In this document: positions 35,692 through 43,601 of the stretch, in pieces | Position numbering within the stretch: position 1 is the stretch's first letter | Layout: every line of letters starts with the position of its first letter | DNA from: Arthrobacter sp. E3 | Lineage (GTDB): Bacteria > Actinomycetota > Actinomycetes > Actinomycetales > Micrococcaceae | Length of the DNA stretch: 64,000 nucleotides | NCBI RefSeq assembly: GCF_017353415.1 | Contig: NZ_JAFMPX010000013.1 | Coordinates: 1 to 64,000, forward strand | Reading direction: 5' to 3' | Translations under genes and position numbers: made by a program | The notes under the pieces: model-generated | Database searches by the model: none | The model's input: the letters and a program-made list of their open reading frames with translations, nothing else | Told to the model about the DNA's origin: nothing

Positions 35692-37293
35692 CTAATTGGC
35701 TCGTTGACTGGCTGCTTCATTGGGTGGCAGCACCTGGTGAGCAGCGGCAAAGAAGTCCACTTCAAACTGTGCTGATTGGGCAAAAGCCACCTTCATGGCC
35801 CGCCGTTCCAGCGCCGATCCCCTGCGAGCGGCGGCGTCCATGATGGTGATAGCGGTTTGCGTTGCCTGTGCAAAAGCCTCGTCGGCATACGTCTGCAGCC
35901 ACGCACCGTACGGATGGTCGCCGGAAAACAACTGGTAGTCGGCGTGAAGTACGCGCCCCACCTCTGCATAGAGCCAGTAGCAGGGCAGCACGGCAGCTAC
36001 CACTTCCCCGTAGCTGCCTGAAAATGCCACCCCTTGCAGGTGGTCCACATAGTGCTTCGTCACAGGCCCTTGGAGTAAATCCTGGGTATGGTGACTCAGC
36101 CAGTCGCGGTGCAGCGACATCTCCACCTCTAGACAGTTTTGCGCACCGGAGGCCCAAAACATTTGTTCTGCTTCGGTGGGCGCCAGGGCGCTTGCTCGAG
36201 CAAGAACCCGTGAATACGTCCCCAGATACAGTGCGTCCTGTGCCAGATAGTACGCAAAGTGGTTGTGTGCAAGGGTGCCGGCGGCCAGCTCCTTGATGAA
36301 ATCGAGGCCGAAGATGGCCTGTCGTTGCGGTGCGCTGTCTTCCCACACGTCCCGGCTGAACGAATCAAGACCGGGTGCTGCAGTTTCCCACAAAGCGTGC
36401 AAGTGGTTGATCGGTCCGGCGCCAGCGCCAACGTGCAACTCCCCCGACGTCTCCAGGGCTCTGCTCAGCCACGCCTTGGCCTGCTGCACACTCTCTGCCC
36501 AGTCCCCTGTCCGGGCCTGCAGGGTTGCCACAGCAGCCGAAAGCGAACAGCCGGTTCCGTGCGTGTTGGCCGTGTCCACCCGCGCTGCGGAGAACTCCTT
36601 GACTGTGCCATCGGGAGCCACCAGCGCGTCGGGGCATTCGGCCCCCGGCAGGTGCCCGCCCTTGACCAGCACAGTGAGCTGGTGCGTGGCGGCCAGCGCC
36701 CTGCCCTGCTCCACCGCACCAGCCCATGATTGCGCCTCGGGCTCGCCCAGCAGGGCAGCCAGCTCGGGAATGTTGGGAGTGAGCAGGTCAACGTGCTCCA
36801 ACAGTTCCAGAAGCGCGTTGTGGGCTTCCGGGGCCATCAGCGCATCACCGCTGGTTGCCACCATGACAGGATCAAGCACGACGACGGCGGGCCGGGTCTG
36901 CGCCAGCCAGCTGGCTACCGCGCCCATCACCTCCGCGTTCCCAAGCATGCCGATCTTGACGGCGTCAATGCAGATGTCCCCCGACACGGCGTCGAGCTGG
37001 CTGCGCAGGAACTCAGCCGGGGGAAAGTGCACGCCGGTGACGCCGCGGGTGTTTTGTGCGGTCAAGGCGGTGATGGCTGTCATGGCGTAGCCGCCGTGGG
37101 CCGAGATGGACTTAATGTCTGCCTGGATTCCGGCTCCACCGGACGGGTCCGAGCCGGCAATGCTCAGTACTCTGGGGTGTTTCAGGGTTCTGGAGTGTTT
37201 TACGGTGACTGGTGCTGCCGGTGCAGTGACACCGTCAGTTGCTTCGTCTTCAATAGCGTCTGTGGCGGTGGTTGTTAAAGTGTTCATGGCCAT
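35692..37293 (-). CDS. Fused ThiD (HMP/HMP-P kinase) - TenA (thiaminase II) protein
   Basis: A 533-aa bifunctional protein. Residues about 38-300 are the ThiD ribokinase-like fold: VLSIAGSDPSGGAGIQAD, LDPVMVATSGD, and the anion-hole/catalytic NTHGTGCSLSAA. Residues about 310-520 are TenA: HNHFAYYLAQDALYLGTYSRVLA, PCYWLYAEVGRVL and a C-terminal FAQSAQFEVDFF helix. TenA releases HMP from amino-pyrimidine or degraded thiamine and ThiD phosphorylates it twice, so the fusion is a salvage enzyme. The start ATG at 37293 has AAGGGA that is part of the TPP riboswitch. It sits between rne and rplU, which are usually neighbours. Confidence 0.93.
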   Translation of the reverse strand: MAMNTLTTTATDAIEDEATDGVTAPAAPVTVKHSRTLKHPRVLSIAGSDPSGGAGIQADIKSISAHGGYAMTAITALTAQNTRGVTGVHFPPAEFLRSQLDAVSGDICIDAVKIGMLGNAEVMGAVASWLAQTRPAVVVLDPVMVATSGDALMAPEAHNALLELLEHVDLLTPNIPELAALLGEPEAQSWAGAVEQGRALAATHQLTVLVKGGHLPGAECPDALVAPDGTVKEFSAARVDTANTHGTGCSLSAAVATLQARTGDWAESVQQAKAWLSRALETSGELHVGAGAGPINHLHALWETAAPGLDSFSRDVWEDSAPQRQAIFGLDFIKELAAGTLAHNHFAYYLAQDALYLGTYSRVLARASALAPTEAEQMFWASGAQNCLEVEMSLHRDWLSHHTQDLLQGPVTKHYVDHLQGVAFSGSYGEVVAAVLPCYWLYAEVGRVLHADYQLFSGDHPYGAWLQTYADEAFAQATQTAITIMDAAARRGSALERRAMKVAFAQSAQFEVDFFAAAHQVLPPNEAASQRAN

Positions 37294-37295
37294 GG

Positions 37296-37380
37296 GACAT
37301 CCCTTCGCCGGTTCTAGCCGGGCAGGTTCAACGGGTTTTCTCTCAGCCGGACCTCTTGTCCTGGCACCCCGTGTCGCTCC
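37296..37380 (-). promoter_or_regulatory. TPP riboswitch (THI element) of the thiD-tenA fusion
   Basis: Read on the minus strand, the conserved blocks appear in order: GGGGTGCC (37363-37370), CTGAGA (37341-37346), GAACCTG (around 37323-37329) and GCGAAGGGA (37300-37308). The last block contains the SD of the gene, so TPP binding would close the P1 region over the ribosome site and repress translation initiation. Confidence 0.95.
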
Positions 37381-37535
37381 TCACCCTAGCCTCGCTTGCA
37401 TGGGTTAACGAAAACCAGCCCGCAACAAACAGTGGTCGAATCCGCCGGTGGCGGTTCTTCCTGCTGCTTGGTGCGGGCTGGCACTATTTCCTGAAGCTTT
37501 CGTTCCGAACGGGCTTCGTGTTTCTAAAGCTCTTC

Positions 37536-40500
37536 CTAGAGATCGGCTGCGGGAACTCCGACACCCAAAATAATGGGCTCCGGGCTCTTCACAGCCGCTG
37601 CCTTGGCTTGTTGAACCTGATGGCTCTGGTCAGTGTTGGCCGCGCCCTGTGAGGATTGGCCCCGTGGGGCGTTGCCGCTGTGCCGCGTCGATCCCTGAGC
37701 GCGGGTGCCGCCGTCGTTCGTTTCCACAGCCATGTCGGAACCGCCCTGTGCACTGCGCGCACTGCGGTTGCGGCGCCCCCTCCGTGAAGAACGGCCGCGG
37801 CTGCTGCCACTGTCCGCCTCTGCGTCGTGGCCTGCGTCGTGGCCAGCCTCATGGCTACTATCACGGCCAGCGTCGTGGCCCACATCGTTGCCGGCAGCGT
37901 GGCCGGCGTCGCGCTTGGTCTGCGCTGTGTCGTGGCCGGGGGCTGACAGCTGGTCAAGAGCCTGGGTCAATCCTGCCAAGGCCGCGTCCCTGTCTGCCGA
38001 GGCCGTGCCGGAGAAGCCGCTGCTTTCGCTGCGGTGTCCGCGCGGGAGCTCAATGGCCTCGCCACCCAAGGTGAGGATGGCTGCGTCGTGGGTGTCATCC
38101 ACCTCCAGCTCCGGTTCAGCCATGGAGCTGGACTCGGCGCCCTGCTCGTGGTGCGAGGCTGCCGCAGCTGCTGCGATGTTCGCCAGTGCGGCGCGTGCCG
38201 CAGTGGCCTTCTGTGCTTTTGCAGCCTCGTCGACCTCGTCGGGCACGTGGACTTCGGGAACTTCCTGAGGCTGTTCGGGCTCATTTTGCTGCCCGCGGTT
38301 ACGGTTGCGCTTGCGCTCGCTACGAGTCGAGCGGTTGGCTGTGCGTTCGCTCTCGCGGGGTTCCTGGCGGGCCTGGTGGCTCTGCACGGACTCTGCGGCA
38401 GCGTGGGCCGCGTGGGCGGTATGAACGCGGCGGGGCTCCACGGGGATGTCGTGGGTGACCATGCCGCGGCCTGCACAGGTGGGGCATTGCTCGCCGAAGA
38501 CTTCCAGCAGGCCCGTGCCCATGCGCTTGCGCGTCATCTGGATCAGGCCCAGGCTGGTCACCTCGGCCACCTGGTGCTTGGTCCTGTCCCGGCCCAGGCA
38601 TTCGACAAGACGGCGCAGCACCAGGTCGCGGTTGGATTCCAGGACCATGTCGATGAAGTCGATGACGATGATCCCGCCAATGTCGCGCAGGCGCAGCTGA
38701 CGGACAACTTCTTCCGCCGCTTCCAGGTTGTTCTTCGTGACGGTTTCTTCCAGGTTTCCACCGGAACCGGTGAACTTGCCGGTGTTGACGTCAACCACCG
38801 TCATGGCCTCGGTGCGGTCAATGACCAGCGACCCACCCGAGGGCAGGAAGACCTTGCGCTCCAGGGCTTTGTTGATTTGCTCGTCAATGCGGTGCACGGC
38901 AAAGATGTCGTCCGGGTTGCTCCACTTTTCCAGCCGGTCAAGCAGGTCCGGCGCCACGTAGGTCACATAGGCCTCAATGGTGTCCCAAGCGTCCTCACCG
39001 GAGACTATGAGCTTCGTGAAGTCCTCGTTGAAGACATCGCGGACCACCTTGATGGTCAGGTCAGGCTCGGCGTACAGCATCTCCGGCGCGAGCGTCTTGT
39101 GTGAGGAAGCCCTGGCGTTGATGCCCTCCCACTGGGCGCGCAGCCGGTTGATGTCATGGGTCAGCTCTTCTTCGCTGGCACCTTCGGCCGCCGTGCGTAC
39201 AATGACCCCGGCGTTTTCCGGGAGGTGGTCCTTCAGCACGCGCTTAAGCCGATTACGTTCGACGTCGGGCAGCTTGCGGGAGATCCCCGTCATGGAACCG
39301 CCGGGCACGAACACCAGGTAACGTCCGGGCAGTGATATCTGGCTGGTCAGGCGCGCGCCCTTGTGGCCCACGGGGTCCTTGGAGACCTGTACCAGGACGG
39401 AGTCACCGGACTTCAGCGCGTTTTCGATGCGGCGCGGCTGGCCGTTGAGGTTGGCGGCGTCCCAGTCGACCTCGCCGGCGTACAGGACGGCATTGCGGCC
39501 GCGGCCAATGTCGACGAAGGCGGCTTCCATGCTGGGCAGCACGTTCTGGACCTTGCCCAGGTAGACGTTGCCGATCAGGGAGTCCTGCTGTGTTTTGGAG
39601 ACAAAGTGCTCCGCCAGGATGCCGTCTTCCAGCACGCCGATCTGGATTCGGTCTTCGCCTTGGCGGACCACCATGACACGGTCAACCGATTCCCGGCGCG
39701 CCAGGAACTCTGCTTCCGTGATGACGGTGCGGCGGCGGCCAGAGTCGCGGGAATCACGGCGGCGCTGCTTCTTCGCTTCGAGACGGGTGGAGCCGCGCAG
39801 GCTTGTCACCCGGTTTGAAGGACTGGTGCTCGACTCCGACGGCGTGCGCGGGGCACGGACGCGGGTCACCGTGTTGGGCGGATCTTCGTCGCTGCCGCCG
39901 GTCATTTCCAGGTCGGCATCCCCGCGGCGGCGACGACGACGGCGGCGGGAGGTCACGCCGTCGTCGGTGCCTTCGCCGTCACCTTCAACGCCGTGGTCCT
40001 CGGAGCTGTCGCTGGCCTCTGATGTGTCACCGTCGGAACTGCGTGAATCAGTACCGCGCGAATCCGAGTTGCGGGAGTCAGTGCCACGGGTGCGCCGGTT
40101 GCGGCTGCGGCCGCGTCCACGCTGTTCACCGCCATGGCTGTCCGAGTCCTGACTGTCTTCGTCATCTTCGTCAGAGCTGGCTTCGGAGCCCTTTGTTGCA
40201 GTGACTGACAAGCTCTGGCTCAGATCCGGAGCGAGGAACAACGCCGAAATTCCCGTGGACGGGGCCGCGAAAGGGGACTCGGTGGTGGGCGCTGCGTCGA
40301 TTATTTCAAGCGTGAGCAGGTCCTCCACGGGAGCTTCCGTTGCAGCAGACGTTGCGGTTTCTACGGTGGTTGCTGCTGCGGTGCCGGCTTCCACTGTTGC
40401 GGGCGCTGCAGGAGCTTCTTGGGCCGGGGCGCTGGGGGCTGTGGACCGGCGACGGCTGCGCGTAGTCTTCCGTGCCGCCGTTTCAACCGGTGTATCGGAT

Positions 40501-41372
40501 TCAGCAGTTTCGGCTGTTGCAGTAGGTGCGGCGGGCGCATCGGCGGGTGTGGCAGCCGTGGCGGGTACAGCCGTGTCGGGCACAGCCGAGTCCGGTACAG
40601 CGGAGTCCGATGCTTCGGTGGCAGGTACAACCGTGGGTGAAGATTCGGGAGCAGCGGCTTTTCGGCTGCTCCTACGCGGTCCACGCGTCCTGGCAGCCGG
40701 TGCCCCCGAGTCTGCTTGCTCCTGCTGTGCAGCGCCGGTGGGTGCGGCAGCTTCAACAGCGGTTGTGCTGGAGTCGTCCGTGTCGGCAGCCTTGGCAGCG
40801 GAAGCCCTGGTGGCACGAGTTCGCTTGGCCGGAGCCTTTGTGGGTTCAGCCGTGGTTCCGGCGGATGCACTGTCAGAGTTGAGGCTCAGTTCGCCTTGGC
40901 CCGGGGCGGTCACAGGAGCCGTTGCACGGCGACTTGCTGCACGTTTCCGCGGGGCGGCAGCCGGTGCTGCGTCCCCTGACGATGAGTCAGCAGCAGTGGT
41001 GCCGGCCGCCGTCGTGCCTGCTCCGGTTGCGTTTGATGCAGATGACGTCGGTTGCGCATCTGCTGCAGCGGAGGGCAGGTCGATCATGGGAGTTTCAGCA
41101 GGTGCGCCACTGGGGGTTTCGACCTTCTTGGCCCGGCTGCGGCGTGCCGGAGCCGTCTGGGCCGGTGCCGCGGCTGTGTCTGCCGTTGCTGATGTTGCAG
41201 AACCTGATGCGGCGGTGTTTGATATGGGGGCGGCGTCAGGGGTTTTGGCCGGGCTGGTCACTGCAGCCGTGGCACGGCGTGAGCGTGTGGCTTTAGCCTT
41301 CGCGGGGGCTGCCTGTGCTGCCGCTGCGTTGTCTGCGCCTGTGTTGTCTGTGGAGGCTTGATCTTTATCCAT
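37536..41372 (-). CDS. rne: Ribonuclease E/G with long disordered extensions
   Basis: From the ATG at 41372 this is a 1278-aa protein. About 560 N-terminal residues are low-complexity Ala/Thr/Ser/Arg-rich sequence ending in an acidic/Arg region (SRRRRRRRRGDADL). The S1/RNase H/DNase I-like core follows, with EHFVSKTQQDSLIGNVYLGKV, the catalytic Asp segments VVDVNTGKFTG and IIVIDFIDM, and the zinc-link CPTCAGRG. The last about 240 residues are again disordered and include GHDA repeats. The long N-terminal arm is an actinobacterial trait. The SD is weak; an ATG 13 codons earlier is possible. Confidence 0.93.
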   Translation of the reverse strand: MDKDQASTDNTGADNAAAAQAAPAKAKATRSRRATAAVTSPAKTPDAAPISNTAASGSATSATADTAAAPAQTAPARRSRAKKVETPSGAPAETPMIDLPSAAADAQPTSSASNATGAGTTAAGTTAADSSSGDAAPAAAPRKRAASRRATAPVTAPGQGELSLNSDSASAGTTAEPTKAPAKRTRATRASAAKAADTDDSSTTAVEAAAPTGAAQQEQADSGAPAARTRGPRRSSRKAAAPESSPTVVPATEASDSAVPDSAVPDTAVPATAATPADAPAAPTATAETAESDTPVETAARKTTRSRRRSTAPSAPAQEAPAAPATVEAGTAAATTVETATSAATEAPVEDLLTLEIIDAAPTTESPFAAPSTGISALFLAPDLSQSLSVTATKGSEASSDEDDEDSQDSDSHGGEQRGRGRSRNRRTRGTDSRNSDSRGTDSRSSDGDTSEASDSSEDHGVEGDGEGTDDGVTSRRRRRRRRGDADLEMTGGSDEDPPNTVTRVRAPRTPSESSTSPSNRVTSLRGSTRLEAKKQRRRDSRDSGRRRTVITEAEFLARRESVDRVMVVRQGEDRIQIGVLEDGILAEHFVSKTQQDSLIGNVYLGKVQNVLPSMEAAFVDIGRGRNAVLYAGEVDWDAANLNGQPRRIENALKSGDSVLVQVSKDPVGHKGARLTSQISLPGRYLVFVPGGSMTGISRKLPDVERNRLKRVLKDHLPENAGVIVRTAAEGASEEELTHDINRLRAQWEGINARASSHKTLAPEMLYAEPDLTIKVVRDVFNEDFTKLIVSGEDAWDTIEAYVTYVAPDLLDRLEKWSNPDDIFAVHRIDEQINKALERKVFLPSGGSLVIDRTEAMTVVDVNTGKFTGSGGNLEETVTKNNLEAAEEVVRQLRLRDIGGIIVIDFIDMVLESNRDLVLRRLVECLGRDRTKHQVAEVTSLGLIQMTRKRMGTGLLEVFGEQCPTCAGRGMVTHDIPVEPRRVHTAHAAHAAAESVQSHQARQEPRESERTANRSTRSERKRNRNRGQQNEPEQPQEVPEVHVPDEVDEAAKAQKATAARAALANIAAAAAASHHEQGAESSSMAEPELEVDDTHDAAILTLGGEAIELPRGHRSESSGFSGTASADRDAALAGLTQALDQLSAPGHDTAQTKRDAGHAAGNDVGHDAGRDSSHEAGHDAGHDAEADSGSSRGRSSRRGRRNRSARSAQGGSDMAVETNDGGTRAQGSTRHSGNAPRGQSSQGAANTDQSHQVQQAKAAAVKSPEPIILGVGVPAADL
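37820..37913. repeat. 12-bp degenerate repeats encoding GHDA units in the RNase E tail
   Basis: Eight or so copies related to CCTGCGTCGTGG on the plus strand code for HAAG-NDVG-HDAG-RDSS-HEAG-HDAG-HDAE in the C-terminal tail. The His/Asp spacing could bind metal ions; this is inference. Confidence 0.75.
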
Positions 41373-41739
41373 GGTGGACGTTACTTTCGCGCCGAACCAG
41401 CGCACCCACATCGAGCGCCGAAGCGGCTGATGTGCCAACACCCGCGGGCGTTGACGGAAGTCGTCTAGATACTTCGCAGGCGGCACCAACCTCTGGGTGC
41501 GCAAGCTCTTCGAAGCCAATGGTTTGCGCAAGTTGCCTGGTGGATGGCTGCACTCTCTGGCAGCGTCGTCACCGGCAGCCATTCGGCGTGCCATCGGACT
41601 GAAAGGCGCATGTGGATCGCCAATCAGCCGAAACTATTGTCTCACACGCGCCTAGGCGTGGGGTGATTCCCCACACGGCGCGCCAAGAATCTCACGCTAC
41701 AATCAGGACACAATTATCTCCCTCACGGAAAAGGACACC
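41373..41739. other. 367-bp divergent region between rne and the VKOR gene
   Basis: No gene is evident. On the plus strand TACAAT at 41698-41703 is a fair -10 for the VKOR gene but no -35 is clear. A GCGTGGGG/CCCCACAC inverted repeat lies at about 41656-41676. The rest is the probable 5' leader of rne, which in other bacteria is a site of autoregulation; no known element was recognised. Confidence 0.45.
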
Positions 41740-42375
41740 ATGCCCGGCACCGCAGTCTCCACGAGTGATCCAATAGAGCTGGGAAAGCCCGCCATGGTGC
41801 GTGCCAAACCATTTGGCTGGTTCCTTCTCATCACCGGTGCCATTGCCTGGATCGCCTCCTTCACGCTGGTCCTGGATCGACTGAAATTGTACGCAAACCC
41901 GGACGCCGCCGTCAGCTGTGATTTCAACTCGTGGATCTCCTGCGGCAGTGTCATGAAAACACCGCAGGCAGCAGTCCTGGGATTCCCCAACCCGTTCATT
42001 GGGGTGGCCGCCTTCGCGATCGTGATCACCACAGGAGTTGTCCTGCTGGCGGGGGCTCGGATGAGCCGCTGGTATTGGCTCGGCCTGCAGGCAGGCATCA
42101 CCGCTGGCATGGCCGTGATCGGATGGTTCTGGTTCCAGGCCGTCTACGTCCTCGCCGTTTTGTGCCCTTACTGCATGATCGTGTGGGCCATGATGATCCC
42201 GCTCTTCGTCTGGATCACAGTGCGAAACCTGAACTACGGCGTCATCCCCGCCCCGGCCGCCCTGACGAAGTTCCTCAACGAATGGGCCTGGGTCATTGTG
42301 GGACTGATCTACATCGCCACGCTTGCCTCGATCTTCTTCAAGTTCATGCACCTGATCCTCCCGTCCAACGCCTAA
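41740..42375 (+). CDS. Vitamin K epoxide reductase (VKOR) family membrane protein
   Basis: A 211-aa protein with five predicted helices, the quinone-site CPYC redox motif near the end of helix 4 (VLAVLCPYCMIVW) and the extracytoplasmic shuttle pair in SCDFNSWISCG. In actinobacteria VKOR replaces DsbB and reoxidises DsbA-like proteins using menaquinone. AAAAGGA lies 5 nt before the ATG. It has no fused thioredoxin domain and no extracytoplasmic DsbA gene is adjacent. Confidence 0.93.
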   Translation: MPGTAVSTSDPIELGKPAMVRAKPFGWFLLITGAIAWIASFTLVLDRLKLYANPDAAVSCDFNSWISCGSVMKTPQAAVLGFPNPFIGVAAFAIVITTGVVLLAGARMSRWYWLGLQAGITAGMAVIGWFWFQAVYVLAVLCPYCMIVWAMMIPLFVWITVRNLNYGVIPAPAALTKFLNEWAWVIVGLIYIATLASIFFKFMHLILPSNA

Positions 42376-42386
42376 CCCCCCACCCC

Positions 42387-42581
42387 AACGCTCCAGCACT
42401 TTCGGGCCATTTCCCCCGGACGCTCCAGCACCTTCGGGTGATAAAAACGGAACGCTCCCGCAGCCCCTGCGGGAGCGTTCCTTGTCTCAGCCCCGAACGT
42501 GCGCGAGCGTCGATAGTGCCACCCCGGAAGGTGCAGGAGGATCCGTCGTAATAGCCCGGAAGGCGCGGGAGGGTCGGTAGT
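42387..42581. repeat. Cluster of REP-like palindromic repeat units
   Basis: Five imperfect copies of one motif, two in one orientation (42387-42408 and 42418-42442, CGCTCCAGCACYTTCGGG) and three inverted (42491-42517, 42522-42552, 42554-42581; of form CCCGRAaGGTGCgGGAGgRTC). A perfect hairpin made from the same motif lies between them. The 304-bp gap between the convergent VKOR and ndk genes holds nothing else except the ndk hairpin. Confidence 0.7.
42449..42481 (+). terminator. Perfect hairpin downstream of the VKOR gene
   Basis: Arms 42449-42463 and 42467-42481 are 15-bp exact complements with a CCC loop; the arm core is AACGCTCCCGCAG. Followed by TTGTCTC, a weak T-rich tail. Confidence 0.75.
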
Positions 42582-42601
42582 GGGGGTGCGTTTACTGCCT
42601 T

Positions 42602-42653
42602 GCACCACGACGAGGGGCACCTTCCGCTTGGAAGGTGCCCCTCGTCGTGGTGC
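42602..42653 (-). terminator. 24-bp perfect hairpin downstream of ndk
   Basis: Arms 42602-42625 and 42630-42653 are exact complements over 24 bp with a 4-nt loop (GCTT). No T-run follows, but the stem is strong enough to end or protect the ndk message. Confidence 0.8.
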
Positions 42654-42679
42654 TGTGGTTGGTGCTGTAGTGCGCGTGC

Positions 42680-43096
42680 CTAGGCGAACCAGATGGCGAT
42701 CTCGCGCTCGGCTGATTCCACCGAGTCGGAGCCGTGCACCAGGTTCTGCTGCACCTTCAGGCCCCAATCCCGGCCGAAGTCGCCGCGGATGGTGCCAGGG
42801 GCCGCCGTGGTGGGGTCGGTGGTGCCGGCCAGTGAACGGAAGCCTTCAATGACACTGTTGCCTTCGAAGATGGCGGCCACCACCGGGCCGGACATCATGA
42901 ACTCCACCAGCGGTTCGTAAAACGGCTTGCCGGCGTGCTCGGCGTAGTGTGCCTCCAACTGCTCGCGCGTGGCGCTGACTTTCTTCAGCTCAGACAGGGT
43001 GTAACCCTTGGCTTCGATACGGGCCAGCACGGCCCCCGAAAGGTTGCGGGCAACGCCGTCGGGCTTGACCAGGACAAGAGTGCGCTCGATGCTCAC
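42680..43096 (-). CDS. ndk: Nucleoside diphosphate kinase
   Basis: A 138-aa enzyme equilibrating NTP and NDP pools. It begins VSIERTLVLVKPDGVARNL and holds the active-site His in NLVHGSDSVESA. The start is a GTG at 43096 with GGAG at 6 nt; an ATG at 43111 lacks an SD. Last gene of the ileS-folC-DUF4233-ndk run. Confidence 0.96.
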   Translation of the reverse strand: MSIERTLVLVKPDGVARNLSGAVLARIEAKGYTLSELKKVSATREQLEAHYAEHAGKPFYEPLVEFMMSGPVVAAIFEGNSVIEGFRSLAGTTDPTTAAPGTIRGDFGRDWGLKVQQNLVHGSDSVESAEREIAIWFA

Positions 43097-43159
43097 AGAT
43101 ACTCCAAACAACTAGATGTAACGGACTTTCAGATTCAGCTTACTGGCCGGGGCGTGAAA

Positions 43160-43600
43160 CTACTCCGTGATGGTTGTCTCCTCGGGATGGGCTGCATCCC
43201 ATTGCGCCTGGGCCCTGGCCCGGGCGGCGTTTTCGCGGTCGATCCGGGCACCGGCGTACAGGGCGTACCACCAGGCCACCGCGAACAGGATGCCCACAAC
43301 GAATATGGAAGGTTCCCAGAAGCCGCCGGCAATGAGGACCAGCTGCAGGATCCAGCCAAAGGCAGGGCCCCACTTTTTAGACAGGAACGCACAGGCGGCG
43401 ACCATGAGGAACGCCAGCACACCCGCCACGACAAGGTAGGTGACGTTCTTGTCCTTCAAACCAAAGAGCCCCAGACCGGCAAACAAAGCCACGAACGCTT
43501 CCAGGACCAACACCACCGACGCAAACATCGTCTTCGTGGAGCGGGCCTTTTTGGGTGTGTTGGGCTTCCATTCGCGCTGTGCGCGGGTCAGCTTTGCCAT
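43160..43600 (-). CDS. DUF4233 membrane protein
   Basis: A 146-aa protein with four hydrophobic helices (about residues 25-125) and a cytoplasmic C-terminal tail (IDRENAARARAQAQWDAAHP). Location between folC and ndk is the standard place for DUF4233 in actinobacteria. The ATG at 43600 starts 1 nt after the folC stop, so it is translationally coupled. Function unknown. Confidence 0.9.
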   Translation of the reverse strand: MAKLTRAQREWKPNTPKKARSTKTMFASVVLVLEAFVALFAGLGLFGLKDKNVTYLVVAGVLAFLMVAACAFLSKKWGPAFGWILQLVLIAGGFWEPSIFVVGILFAVAWWYALYAGARIDRENAARARAQAQWDAAHPEETTITE

Positions 43601-43601
43601 C

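Noticed and set aside
37820-37913. Possible CRISPR array
   Set aside because: The repeats are only 12 bp, in frame and without unique spacers; they encode GHDA units of the RNase E tail.
38034-41361. Long open frames antisense to rne, including one of about 386 residues that is Ala/Val-rich
   Set aside because: They mirror the Ala-rich repeats of the RNase E arms and are compositional artefacts.
42387-42581. Possible CRISPR array or attachment site in the ndk-VKOR gap
   Set aside because: The copies are in both orientations with irregular spacing and high divergence, and there are no cas or integrase genes nearby.
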